DNA of 64,000 nucleotides, taken from positions 30,373,519 through 30,437,518 of the forward strand of contig CM049306.1 in assembly GCA_026874595.1 (NCBI GenBank), read 5' to 3'. Each line of letters starts with the position of its first letter. The stretch's first letter is position 1. Under the pieces are notes generated by a model. The model had not been told where the DNA came from, did not search any database, and saw only the letters and a program-made list of their open reading frames with translations. The DNA is from Sipunculus nudus (Eukaryota > Annelida > Sipuncula > Golfingiida > Sipunculidae). This document shows, piece after piece, positions 1-13,600 of this stretch. The position numbers and the translations under genes are program-made.

Positions 1-884
1 CACATCACAAGTTTTGGTGGCATATTTTTCCAGTTCACCAATATTTTCAAACTTCTTGATGAAAGTATTATGTATAACTCTTCCCTCTGTAATGAAAAAC
101 AAGGGACCCATGGGTCCCTGTGCTCAGCTGAAGTTGACCTTGAGGTCAAAAATCTTAATTAATTTCAAATGGAGATTGAAGTATGGGTGAAACAGGTAAT
201 ATAGGCCATGTATGGTTGATATGATTGAAGATAATATGAATTCAAATAAAATTTGAAGCATGTAGGCAGTTAGTGAATATAAGATCTATACTATTACCAT
301 GCTCATTGGATTGCTTTTTGATTAGCTGTTGAAAATTCAGCAGTTTACACATGGGTTCAGTTATATCCTATTTTTTTTATTAAACAATTTTTTTTTTCAA
401 ATTCACAAAATGTGAACAGTTGCAATAAAGTTCTCAGTCCACAGATGAAAAGATTGATAGTGGTGCATTTTTGGGGAGGGGGGTTGATTATTATGGGAGT
501 TACAACACCACTGTACCTTGGTATTTATTTTCTTTATTTAATAAATTTTAAGAAGTTGCAATTGTCCCCAGTGCTCAGGTAGAAGTACTCAATGGTGTGT
601 AGGAAAGGGGGGGGGGGGCAGGGGGGATAGTGGGAGTTACAACACCTTTGCATATACATACAGGATATGAAATTAAATTCAACAGTGCTTACCAGTACAG
701 GAAAAAATGTATTCATAATTATTAACTATTTAAAAACAGGCAGATAGATGGAAAAACAAAGCAAATTCCAATTCCACTGATGTAGGAGAATAAATAAGGA
801 ATGTTTGCATTAGATCCCAATTTTTTATTACATCATTTTTTTTTCAAGTTTATAAATTTTGCTATACATTTACAGTTTAACATA

Positions 885-1068
885 CAGTGAACCCTCGTTG
901 TGTCGAAGTCGAAGGGACCCTAAGAAAACTTTGACACATATAAGGTTTGACACAAGCGGGTTTTATTTGGTTATAATTTACCTAGAGTTGTCCGGAATAT
1001 CGAGTCTACAACTTCGACATAAGTGGGGTATTCCACTTAAGCGAGTTCGACACAACAAGGTTTTACTG
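885..1068. mobile_element. pogo-type MITE
   Basis: Left CAGTGAACCCTCGTTGTGTC and right GACACAACAAGGTTTTACTG form imperfect inverted repeats; TA flanks at 883-884 and 1069-1070. 184 bp, no coding capacity. Confidence 0.8.
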
Positions 1069-1577
1069 TATATATCTGAATATTTAAGTTGATTATCAAT
1101 TCTTAAATGCATCAGAATCTATAGCTAATTTGGTCAGGTGACATCACATTATGCACACAGATGTATTAGTTTTTTTTTTATAAAATGTATTTTTTAAATT
1201 TGCAAAACAATACATATCTTAAAAACAACACTTGATTCAGAATTTACAATTCTAAATTGCACCTTTATTTATCCATGATTTGGCTCATATATTATCAAAG
1301 TATGCCTACTGATGCATTTAATTTAATTTTAATAAAATGATTTAAATGGAAATTAATATCTTTAGAAATGCTACATAACAACAACATGGCATCTTCTGGA
1401 TTACTCAATAAATGTTTTGTACATTTATGCTAATAACTTAAAAAATTACAAAATTCAAATATAATTTAGGGTATACTATTGAATCTTGATTAAATAAATT
1501 GATATGCCTGAAAAAAAAACTTATCAAGTTCAGTGAGTAAATATCTTTCCTGATTTAAAGAAAACTTGACATTTCTT

Positions 1578-3311
1578 GGCACCGCAGGTGCCAGAGTATC
1601 CCCAGACATAGTTGCCCCCCCTCCCCCTTTAAGAATAGGCCCCCATTTTTAGCAGCATATACTGACACTTGGCATATTTATTTTTTCTTCCATCTATCAA
1701 TCCACAATCTTGTTGAAGATGTTGGTACTGTGACCTTGATCTTTTAAAAGATGTGTCCTGTGACCTTGACCTTTGACCTCATGACCCCAAAATCAAATCG
1801 GGTCTTGCTTTTCCTATGGGACATATACAAGTCAAGTGTGAAATCCATACATTAATAAAAGCAGGAATTATCATCCAGAAACTAATTTTTGGACAGATGG
1901 CTCCTGTGACCTTCAACTTTGACCTTGTGACCTCAAAACTGATAGGGGTCTTCCACTCTTGGCAGGTGAACTATATGTGCAAGATGAAAGATCTGAGATG
2001 AATTGTTTGGCTGCAAAGGCATCCACAATCTTTTTAAAGATGTTTCCTGTGAACTTGACCTTTGACCTCATGACCCCAAAATAAATTCGGGTCGTGGTTT
2101 TCCAATGGGTCAAATACAATTCAATTTTGAAATCCATACATCAATAAAAGAAGGAATTGTCATCCAGAAACTAATTTTTTGACAGATGGCTCCTGTGACC
2201 TTCACCTTTGACCTTGTGACCTCAAAATTGATAGGGGTCTTCCTCTATTGGCAGATGAACTCTATGTGCAAGATGAAAGGTCTGAGATGAAATGTATGGC
2301 TGAAAATGCATCCACTCTTTTTAAAGATGTGTCCTGTGACCTTGACCTTTGACCTCATGACCCCAAAATCAATTGGAGTCTTGCTTTTTCAATGGGACAT
2401 ATATAAGTCAAGTTTGAAATCAATACATCAATAAAAGCAGGAATTATCATCCAGAAACTAATTTTCGGACAGATAGCTCCTGTGGCCTTGACCTTTGGCC
2501 TTGTGACCCCAAAATTGAAATGGATCATCCACTATTGGCAAGTGAGCTATATATTCAAGATGGAAGACCTGGGATGAAAGTTTGGCTTAAAATGCATCCA
2601 CAGTATCTTTTAAGATCCCGGTCCAGTGACCTTGACCTTTGACCTCATGACCTTAGAACCTATAGGGTTCTTACTTTAGTGGTGGGCCATACATAAGTCA
2701 TGTTTGAAATCCATATGGCTATCAACACTGGAGATATCATAAGAGGTGTGTGATTTTCACCATATATGGCAATATTCAAGGTCAAGGCAACTCTCATAGG
2801 AAAGGTCATGACCCCAATTTAAATAAACATCATCCCATAACCCATACCAATGTATATGCATAATGTAAAAGAAATCTGTACATTAGATTTTGACTTATAA
2901 TGCTCACAGTACTGTAAGGTGGTAATTTTGGGGGTATTAAACGGCACAAAAACAAAGAATAATAGTTGGCGCCACCAGTTTCTGGAACATGGCAACCCTA
3001 TCCATGATCTTCCATCAACTTGATTTTGGGATAAATCCATGCAAGATTTCTTGAGATATTAAAGAATATGTGTGATTTTCCCCAAAATTGGACCTAATCA
3101 AGGTTAAGGACACTCTCCTAGTAAAGGTCATGACCTCATTTTAAATAGGCATCGTCCTCTTACCCATATCTATACATATACCAAGTTTGGTAAAGTTCTG
3201 TGAAATATTTTTTGGGTTATCGCACCAACAAGTTTTATATGCGGCGGCAGGGGGGGGGGGGGGGACCGGTATGAAATCATAGTATCCCCCGACTTTGTCT
3301 GGGGATACAAT
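1578..3311 (-). mobile_element. family H hairpin-ended element with AGGTCA tandem array
   Basis: Right end (5' on minus): GTATCCCCAGACAAAGTC then GGGGGATAC, a terminal hairpin. Left end: the inverted copy GTATCCCCAGACATAGT just inside a perfect hairpin GGCACCGCAGGTGCC (1578-1592). The core is about four units of 287-296 bp (starting near 1745, 2041, 2327, 2615), each with TGACCTTGACCTTTGACCTC. A 13-G run lies near 3250. Sequence on both sides matches family A, so H inserted into A1. Confidence 0.7.
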
Positions 3312-3985
3312 AAGTAATACTGACTTATTTTCTGACATGTACATAGAAACTATACATGGAAATATTTATGGTAAATATGAAGAAAAATGGATGAGTGGTT
3401 TTGATAATGGGCAGTCCTGAAGTGTGATAATAGGTTTTAAATTGAAAATTAGGGTTTTTCCTTAATTTCTCAGAGGAACGAAGTCAGAGTGACCCAGTTT
3501 TCGGTTTGGTAGGAGATCTTGGGGACATCTAACAGTATGCCAAATTTTGGATTCACATGTCTAAAGGTTTCAAACATGCCAGTCTAATGGATGGACAGAT
3601 GACAGAAAATGCACCACAACTAAAGCTCAGATGACTTATTGTCAGCTGAGCTAAAAATCCAGAAATGTTATTGATGATATCTTCAGATTCTGTGTTGGTA
3701 TGTACTGGTGTGCATATTTTGAGGCTGTAGCTTAACTGACTGGCTCTATGTGTCTGCAATGTATCCACTAGCCATTGATTATATATATTCCCCCTGATCA
3801 TTCTCATTTTGAGTAAATCTGGGACCTCCTCTGTAATTAACCAGCTAGGCAATGCAATGATTTGCTCAATGGAATAGAAATGGGTGATAATATAACTTTT
3901 GGGGGATGGGGACGGAGGGGTGGAGAGGTTATCAAAACAAAAGATGCTCCCCTGAAGAGTATTATAAAACTATTTGGCACAAGTA

Positions 3986-6625
3986 TTCATTCATCAGTGT
4001 CAAGTACGATTCTCACTTTTTTCCCGTTCTTCTACTGGCAACATGAGAGTGTAGATGTCTTGCAGCATGGGGAAACCAAAACCATCAGTGCCCTAGAACC
4101 AAATTTAAACAGATACAGAAATATATTACAATAGTCTTATTACATAAGTATGAAGATTCTTTAATATATCTTTATTGCTTAAATCAGCAATCAAGTATAC
4201 TTTAATGGAACAAAAGAAATATTAACTGGACTGAAAAAAAAAAATCTGCAAATTAAAAGAAGTTTCTCCTTATTTGGGTAATCTGGGACCAATGCTCTTA
4301 AAATCTCATCTGGATGAATGCTCCAGGTATACTTATTAGAGAGGAGACAGCATGAAAATGGGTGTTTCTGTTCAGGTGTTTAAACTTTAATTATGCATGG
4401 CTTGGTTAAACATGTTAAAGGTTTTCATTTATAGGCAAGTAGATCCTGTATGTTACTTAGAAACAATTCTTACTATAACTTTAGGATTTGGGCACACTCC
4501 AAAAAAGATACAAGGTACAAGATTTATTCTATACCATTAACAGAATTTGCTTTGAGGGTGATATGATATGTAAGACAAGGTGCTAAGAGCAAACACAGTA
4601 CAAAAATAGTAGTAAGAATTAAACAAAAATTAGTAGCAATGTTATATTTTGATTTATCTATGCATTAAAAAGTCTAATCCCCTTTTAGTCCAGGATCAGT
4701 TGTCATTCCGTGGGAATTTCATGAAGAAAGCTGGCAACATACATCATTTTAACGCTTATAACCTAAGCAGTCCGAAAATCCATGTTGCCATTTTTTTCAT
4801 ACAGTTTCAAGGTCACCCAACAAGGTCAAGGTCATGACTTTTAATATATTTTTAATTTAACCAGTGTCAGTTGTCATTCCATCGGAATTTTATGAAAATA
4901 ACTGGCAACATATATCATTTTAAAGATTTAAACATTATCAATCTAAAAATCTACGTTGCATTTTTCCCTTAACAGTTTCAAGGTCACCAAACATGGTCAA
5001 GGTTACGGGTTGATATTTATTGAATTTTTCATGGCCAGTTGTCATTCCGTTGGAATTTCATGAAAATAACTGACAACATGCATCATTTTAAAACATATAA
5101 CCTTTTCAGTCTAAAAACCTATGTTTCCACATTTTCCTAATGAAATAACGGTCAAAAAACAAGGTCAAGGTCAAGGATTTTGAAATTTCTTTTTCCTTAT
5201 TTTGTTATTCCTTAGGTATTTCATGAGGGAGGGGAGCGAGCATCATATATTATGTTAAAGCTGACATTCATATCAATCTAAAAATCATTGTCGCAATTTT
5301 CTCCCTTCATTCATCAGTGTCAAGTACGATTCTCACTTTTTTCCCGTTCTTCTACTGGCAACATGAGAGTGTAGATGTCTTGCAGCATGGGGAAACCAAA
5401 ACCATCAGTGCCCTAGAACCAAATTTAAACAGATACAGAAATATATTACAATAGTCTTATTACATAAGTATGAAGATTCTTTAATATATCTTTATTGCTT
5501 AAATCAGCAATCAAGTATACTTTAATGGAACAAAAGAAATATTAACTGGACTGAAAAAAAAAAATCTGCAAATTAAAAGAAGTTTCTCCTTATTTGGGTA
5601 ATCTGGGACCAATGCTCTTAAAATCTCATCTGGATGAATGCTCCAGGTATACTTATTAGAGAGGAGACAGCATGAAAATGGGTGTTTCTGTTCAGGTGTT
5701 TAAACTTTAATTATGCATGGCTTGGTTAAACATGTTAAAGGTTTTCATTTATAGGCAAGTAGATCCTGTATGTTACTTAGAAACAATTCTTACTATAACT
5801 TTAGGATTTGGGCACACTCCAAAAAAGATACAAGGTACAAGATTTATTCTATACCATTAACAGAATTTGCTTTGAGGGTGATATGATATGTAAGACAAGG
5901 TGCTAAGAGCAAACACAGTACAAAAATAGTAGTAAGAATTAAACAAAAATTAGTAGCAATGTTATATTTTGATTTATCTATGCATTAAAAAGTCTAATCC
6001 CCTTTTAGTCCAGGATCAGTTGTCATTCCGTGGGAATTTCATGAAGAAAGCTGGCAACATACATCATTTTAACGCTTATAACCTAAGCAGTCCGAAAATC
6101 CATGTTGCCATTTTTTTCATACAGTTTCAAGGTCACCCAACAAGGTCAAGGTCATGACTTTTAATATATTTTTAATTTAACCAGTGTCAGTTGTCATTCC
6201 ATCGGAATTTTATGAAAATAACTGGCAACATATATCATTTTAAAGATTTAAACATTATCAATCTAAAAATCTACGTTGCATTTTTCCCTTAACAGTTTCA
6301 AGGTCACCAAACATGGTCAAGGTTACGGGTTGATATTTATTGAATTTTTCATGGCCAGTTGTCATTCCGTTGGAATTTCATGAAAATAACTGACAACATG
6401 CATCATTTTAAAACATATAACCTTTTCAGTCTAAAAACCTATGTTTCCACATTTTCCTAATGAAATAACGGTCAAAAAACAAGGTCAAGGTCAAGGATTT
6501 TGAAATTTCTTTTTCCTTATTTTGTTATTCCTTAGGTATTTCATGAGGGAGGGGAGCGAGCATCATATATTATGTTAAAGCTGACATTCATATCAATCTA
6601 AAAATCATTGTCGCAATTTTCTCCC
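3986..6625. repeat. perfect tandem duplication, 2 x 1,320 bp
   Basis: Copies 3986-5305 and 5306-6625 are identical in every line compared, with 4 bp of microhomology (TTCA) at the junction. The unit spans the left edge of the AGGTCA array. It is either a very recent duplication or an assembly artefact. Confidence 0.95.
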
Positions 6626-7299
6626 TTCAGATCCTAGGCCAACAGACAATGTCAAGGTCATAACTTTTAATATTTCTTGGATTTTTCCAAGGTCAGTTGT
6701 TATTAAATGGAATATTGATAAAAAATCTGGCAATACATATTATTTTAAAGATTATAACCATATCAATCGAAATATGAATGTTGCCATCTTTTCTATGCAG
6801 ATTCAAAGTGAACAAACCAGGTCAAGGTCAAGGTTTTTAATATTTCTTTATTTTTGGGGTCAATTTTTATTCTGTGGGATTTTAATGAGTAAAGCGTGCA
6901 ACAAGGCCATAACATTTAATATTTCTTGATTTTCAAGGGTCAGTTGTTATTAAATGGAACATTCATAAAAAAGCTGGCAATACATATACATATACAATAT
7001 ACAGTATTATAAAAAATTAGAACCATATCAATCGAAACATCAATGTTGCCATCTTTTCTCTGCAGATCCAAAGAGAACAAAAAAGGTTAAGGTTTTTAAT
7101 ATTTCTTTATTTTTGGGGGCAGTTTTTACTCTGTGGGATTTTTATGAGTAAAGCTTGCAAAATACATTATGTTAAATATTGTAACCATGTAAATATGAAT
7201 ATTGATGCCATTTTACAATGCAGTTTCAAGGTCAAGAAAAAAGGTCAAGGTCAAAGCTTTTGAAATAAAAATATCTTTATGCTATATAAATTAAGTACG

Positions 7300-8480
7300 T
7301 CAAGGACATTCTTTAAAAGCATATTCCTGTTGTGTAATATTTTTGCATTTGAACTTCACGGAGGTTCGATATTGTAATGTCATTAAAGATCAATGCACTG
7401 AATTGATAGTTAACGGCCAGTTGTCTGGTTATAAGCTGTCTTGCAATTTCCTCGAAAGGAGGAGACAATATATATTGTAGCTCAAGACATGGGAATTTAA
7501 AATACTAATATTTTTTTCTCAAAAAAGTTCGATATCAAATATTAAGGTTTAGTGCAATTTTCTATTCAACATCTGGGCATCATCACACTTACAAAAATCT
7601 GTGCCCTGAGCAGAGAACTGTTACAATGGACATTTTGGAACAAGTATTTTGCAAGACAGTGGATGACTGTCTCTGGGACCACTGGCAAGCTCTTTGTGTT
7701 TGGGCATATTGACATATGTCAGTCTAGACACAAGCTGCTAGGTATGAACAAGGATAGTAGATCTTAAAGCAATCCATCTGTTAGGTATTTATGTAAATTT
7801 TGACAAAACATGTGAAGTTATTACAGTTTTCCAGGAGACCATGCAATCATTTAAGATCAATCAGATCACAAAGTGGGCAAATGGCCAGGTTAGCTGTGTG
7901 GTTTGCCTGAATATAAGGGTGTACAGCAAGAGGCCTTCACCATTGCCTGTCCCCTGCCTGCAACTGCTCAGCTAGCAGCTTGGCAATAACAGCTTAAAAT
8001 GGTGTTCATTTTAATGGGAATCAAAGCGTTAATTAACAATAGTGTATGAGTCCTAACTGATTTCACATACAACTGTATAGTATTTTATTGATGAATAGTT
8101 CCAGCTGTGATTAAAAAGTAGGATTTTACACAAACATTTACTCAGTCAGACGAAGAATATATATATATATATATATATAGATTACAAGATTATGCTTTGT
8201 GCGATTCTGGGCGGGGGGGGGGGGGGGGTATGTGAAAGACTGACACTGATCCTATTGTCCTCGGGTGCACAATAGGATTGGTCGGGGTACACGTGCGATA
8301 CTGGATGGTTGGGGTACACGTGCAATACTGGATCTAGCTTCATTCTAACCACATTCACTTGATGATTGGGTTGCATCCCGTGAAACAGACTGTTGTGAAT
8401 TAACTGTGTTGTTTTTCTTCAGAGTTATACCACTCTGGCCTAGTCTGTAGGCCATAGAGCACTTTACATCGGAGGGCAAC
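7300..8480. other. stretch without recognised gene
   Basis: Sequence between the inverted repeat arms. A 71-codon plus-strand frame at 7552 has no recognisable domain. A (TA)n run (8158-8178) and a G run of about 18 (8211-8228) are present. I see no exon with good splice sites that fits FBH1. Confidence 0.5.
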
Positions 8481-8490
8481 ACTACCTTTT

Positions 8491-8676
<186 letters not shown>

Positions 8677-9859
8677 GTGAATGTTTACAAAGCTCAGAAG
8701 GAGTTCGGGATGCAAAAAAAACTTATTCAAATGGAAATATTACATTATTTTACAGTATATTACACCTATGGCTTTTTTAAATGGTTATTGGATGCGGGTT
8801 ATTTAAAATAGTCTGTTGCCGCACATTTCGTACAATTCAACAATAGAGTTTAAACAATATAATTTACACTTGAATTTTGCAACTACTTTTATTACAATTT
8901 GGATGTGTTTGTGTTCAGTTCAGTGTTCGGTTAAGTGATTTGAACTTGAGTTATGACCTTAACCTTGAGTGATGACTTTGATCCTCAGGAACGTTTATCC
9001 TCAAATAAAAAGAACTGCTGTCCAGGGACATGCCGCGGGAGGTAATTCTTGGGCTTTCATTTTCTATAAATTATTCTATAAATTCCCCCATCCCCATAAA
9101 AAGGTCACGACCTTGACCTTATCTTTTGAATATACGAGAAAATTGCAGTAAATATTTATATACTGATATGATTTTCAGATTTAACACAATGTATGATGCT
9201 TGCTTTCCTCATGAATTCCCAAAGTAATAACATGATAGGGGAAAAAATTCATGACCTTGACCTTGTTTATTGAACTTTATCTTAAAAATGTGGCAGCATA
9301 CGTTTGTAGACTGATAAGGGTATAAGCTTTAAAATTATGTATGTTGCCAGTTCATGAAATCCCAAACACATTACAACTAACTATGGAAAAATTTAATAAA
9401 TTTCAAAACCCATTCCTTGACCTTGTTTAGTGACCTTGAAACTGTAGAGAGAAAATTGCATTTTGGATATTTAGATTGATAATATTAAAACCTTTGAAAT
9501 GATATATATTGCCAGTAATTTTCATGAAATTCCATTGGAATGACAACTGACACTGGTAAAATTCAATATATTTTAAAGCCATGACCTTGACCTTGTTTGG
9601 TGACCTTCAAACTGTAGGAAAAAAATGGCAACATAGATTTTCGGATTGCTTAGGTTATAAGCTTTAAAATGATGTATGTTGCCAGCTTTCTTCATGAAAA
9701 TCCCACGGGAGTCTATAACTTGACATCTGACCCTGGACTATTTGGTACAAATGAATTGGAGTACTTGTTAGTTCTGCATTTCAGAGACTAGAGTCTTCAG
9801 CTTGACAATATAATCACTGAGCAAGCTTTTACCTTCAATCCTTTTTTTCATCATTTTCA

Positions 9860-10300
9860 TAACTTTTTTTTATAAATATTTATGTCCTCTAAATAAGGCC
9901 AATAACTTTTTCTGCTATTTTTCTTATCTGTTTAATTTTCTTTTTATTCTTAATGGTCAGATTTTCCCACAAGCATATAAAAGCAAAGGATATGACACTC
10001 TGGATCAGTTCACTATCCATATTAAATGATATCAGTTTCCTTAGCAAATATAAATTCTGCCCTTTACAGTATACCGTTTCCATTATTTTCCCATTAAAGC
10101 CTGTCATCTAATACTACTCCTAGGTATTTAATCTGTTGTGCAATTTCAACTTCTGTTCTATCAATAGACACCGGATATTGACAGGATTGTCTTTGTCTAA
10201 AATCAATTATCAATTCCTTTGTTTTTGAAGGATTTAGTAACAAATGATTATTCTTGCACCAAGTTACTACTTGTCTAATTTCCTTTCGATATTTATTAAA
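9860..10300 (-). mobile_element. LINE fragment, reverse transcriptase C-terminal part
   Basis: Read on the minus strand: VVTWCKNNHLLLNPSKTKEL and KYLGVVLDD, then in a shifted frame SELIQSVISFAFICLWENL and IRKIAEKVIG. This order is typical of the region after the FADD box in L2/Rex-like non-LTR retrotransposons. It is 5' truncated, with a frameshift near 10110. It may sit inside the intron after FBH1 exon 15. Confidence 0.75.
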
Positions 10301-10561
10301 ACCCCATTATTCCACTCTAAACAATGCCAATACATGGCCTCTTGCCACTTAAGCCTCTTGGCAGACAGAATCTCCAATGGATGAAGTGCTCGGAGTATTT
10401 TTGTTGTCACATCCTCATGCCTTTTTCGAACTCTATAACAGTTTTATTTTTCCCAGTTTTCTCGAAACCACTCATGGGTAGCATGTCGCAATGATGGATA
10501 TATTGCTAGTATATATTTACTTCCTGGCAGGGCTATAATTTTCCATAACAGATCAACATAC

Positions 10562-10686
10562 CCCAACAAAGGCCACTCTTTCATCTGTCTTGCTGTAGCA
10601 GCATTTCTTGACAGCCTCGGCAAACACAGTAAAATTACAGCGGCTGATTATGGCCAGCTGCCCAACCTGGCTCCCATCAATACCAC
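10562..10686 (-). CDS. FBH1: FBH1 exon 15, last one in window
   Basis: Encodes GGIDGSQVGQLAIISRCNF and TVFAEAVKK, matching vertebrate KGQVALLSRTNANVFDEAV. The phase-1 acceptor TTACAG|GTGG joins exon 14 correctly; the donor is GGG|GTATGT. A 2.6-kb repeat lies in the intron before it. Confidence 0.88.
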
Positions 10687-13600
10687 CTGTAACACACAAT
10701 ATATTAAGGAGTATCACATAACAAGGGACCTATGGGTCATGACGCTCAGCTGTTACATATGATAAAAAAATATTATTTAGAAATGAGGCACATGCTGGTT
10801 TTGTGTGGTAATAAATATAAGCTGTATTATGAGTTGTTGTTGTTTAGCTTATGTATGATTTTGATAGTACCTTTGGAGACAGGGAAGAGGATTGATTTTT
10901 ATTTATTTTATTAACAATTGGAGTACTATTGTCACACAGATTTTGACTTGGCCATATAACTTATAAGCAGAACATATAATATAAGAGTTTAACTATTTAT
11001 TAAAAAAATTACAAAAATTGTCCCAAATATAATTTTTATTAAAAATAATAAGAGAATCATATGATTTTTTAAAATGAAATATAACTGATATGATTATTAA
11101 AATAATATTAAAGAATATATTCATGAATGCATTCATGAATACATTTTGAAAGTATTTGCACGAGTATTCATATACTTTCATTTTTACCTGAATTCCCATT
11201 CTTTATGCAAGAAATTTTATAATGGAGTACATAATCATATTCGTATTTAAATACAATTACAAAGTATTCGCACCATGTCTGGTATTTATTCAATTTTCAC
11301 CAAACAATGATGTTGAGAATCCAGAATATACAAAATTCACACATTTAAATAATGATCATAAGTACCTGGTTTTATGGCTTTTATTTATATTAAAAAATAA
11401 CTGTAAAAAATTCATTTTGGACTAATTTCACATCAATGTACACACTAGACACAGTAGGAATCTAGATTAATATTATCAACTGCATCTTTGTCTATCATTA
11501 ATTTCCTTCATATGATCCCTAATGATTAGTAATGAATAATATGATTTACTTCTTTATCATTAAAATTGAACTGAAAAATGCCATAGGTGACTGCATGGTG
11601 TTATTTGGAATATGTGACATTCTACCCATCGATACAAGATTCTTATATCATCAGTAACTGCAAGTTAATTTCCTGTTATTATAAACTAACAAATTCCTTT
11701 TCTATTTTTCTTTAATTTGTTATTAAAAACCAATAAAAATTTATTAATTTGTTGTTTATTGTTATGTTGTTGGTTAAAACTACTAGATGAGTTGGGTTGG
11801 ACACCTGGATCAACTGTGGCTGGCCATAAGCTGCCTGGATTCCTGTATGCCTCGCCTCAAGCGTGCATAATTTGATGAAAGGTCAACAAGGTCAACATAC
11901 AGGTGACTCAAGAGGGGCTTGAGAGAGCCAAAGTCTGACAGGGTCTCATAAAAAACATTAATAAAAGCTACAATTTTTGGCCAATTTCTTTCAGCTTTCT
12001 AAACTAAAAAGCTGAAATCCTTATGTGTGCATGATATGAAAATTATATCAACAAAGCCCACCGGAAACAAACGTGCCATGGTCACAGTTGGGCAAAATTT
12101 AAGGTTCTAATTTTATATTTATACTAATAACTTATAAAATTTGAAAAATTCAGAACTAATTTTGGGTATTCAATAGAATCTTGATTAAATAATGTTACAT
12201 CCCTGACAAAAAAATCTCTAGCAATGCCCTTGTTAAGGGAGTAAATATATTTCTTGATTTTTTACAAAGTGCATTATGTTTGGGCCCATAACTTAAAACA
12301 ATTACGCAATACTGACATCATTCTGGGATGTGCATAGAGAATGAAAAATATGTATATTGTTTATGATTAAAGTCAGATCAGTGGTTTTGATATTAGGCAG
12401 TCTTGAAGTGTAACAATGGGTTTTTAATGGAAAAATGAAGTTTTTCATTAATATATCGAAGGTATTAAGTCCTAGTGACCAAATTCTTGGCATGGTAGGG
12501 GATTTTGGAGACATCTAACTGTATGCTGAATTTAAGGAACTTAGAGCTGAAGCTGGGGAGCTGAGCTTTTGCAAACTGCATAACACTAGCTTGATGTAAA
12601 CAATATGTTACAAGGTGCTTGAAAACTTGATTAAAATCTACAGTTTTTGATCAACTGGTTTCAAATTTTTGGTGTTAACAGTTGAAATGCTGACAAAAAC
12701 ATGCTGTGAAAATTAAATCCACAGTACTTACAGGAAAAAAACGTGCCATGGTCAAAGTTGGGCAAAATTTAAGGTACCAATTTTTTTTTTTTTATTAATA
12801 TTTTAAAAAATTTAAAAGATTTTCATCTAATTTTGGGTATACAATTTAATTTTGATTAATTAAAGTTATATTACTGGAAAAAAGGTCCACAGCTTTAACA
12901 TTTTTTGTGTTAAGTGATCAAATATCTTTCCTCATTTTTATCAAAATGCATTATGTTTGGGCCCAGAACTTTTTTAAATTAAATAATACAGACATAATTT
13001 CTGGCATGTACATAGGAACTATATAGAGGAATATTTATGGTAAATATGAGGAAAAACAGATGAGTGGTTTTGATATTAGGCAGTCCTAAAGTGTGAAAAT
13101 AGGTTTTTAATAAAAAATTGAGGTTTTTCATTAATTTCTCAAAGGAACGAAGTTGCAAAGACCCAGTTTTCCGCTTGGTAGGAGATCTTTGGGACATCTA
13201 ACATTATGCCGAATTTTGGATTCCTAGGTCTTACGGTTTCAAAACATGCCACATCTAAGGACGGACGCACGGACGGACGACGGACAATGGACCACGACTA
13301 TAGCTCAGATGACTTATAGTCAGCTGAGCTAAAAATGTGCTGCCAGAATAGCAGATTTATTTTGATGAATTGGCTTATTCTGTGATCATGCGACACATAT
13401 ATGTACCACTCTTCATTAATATTAACTGTCATTAATGTTCTGAATAAATTATTGAATTAAACATTCTGATGAAATATAAACTTGATATTTAAAAGTGCCA
13501 CAATCGTTATCTGTATATCTTTTAGTCACTATACATCTTGATCCTCATTATGATATACTGCACAGTGACAGACAGACAGACAGACAGACAGAGGAACAGC

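Larger units (their letters stand above)
99..3657 (-). mobile_element. family A element A1, interrupted by element H and a pogo-type MITE
   Basis: Right terminus CAGCTGAGCTAAAAA with hairpin (AGCTCAG..TGACT / AGTCA..CTGAGCT); left terminus ACAAGGGACCCATGGGTCCC then GCTCAGCTG. Sequence outside 1578-3311 matches the A2 and A3 copies (for example ATATTTATGGTAAATATGA). It is read as minus because the hairpin at the right corresponds to the 5' end in this repeat group. Confidence 0.65.

Noticed and set aside
4649-6157. Two identical 62-codon ORFs
   Set aside because: Duplicated because of the 1,320-bp tandem duplication; no domain, in repeat sequence.
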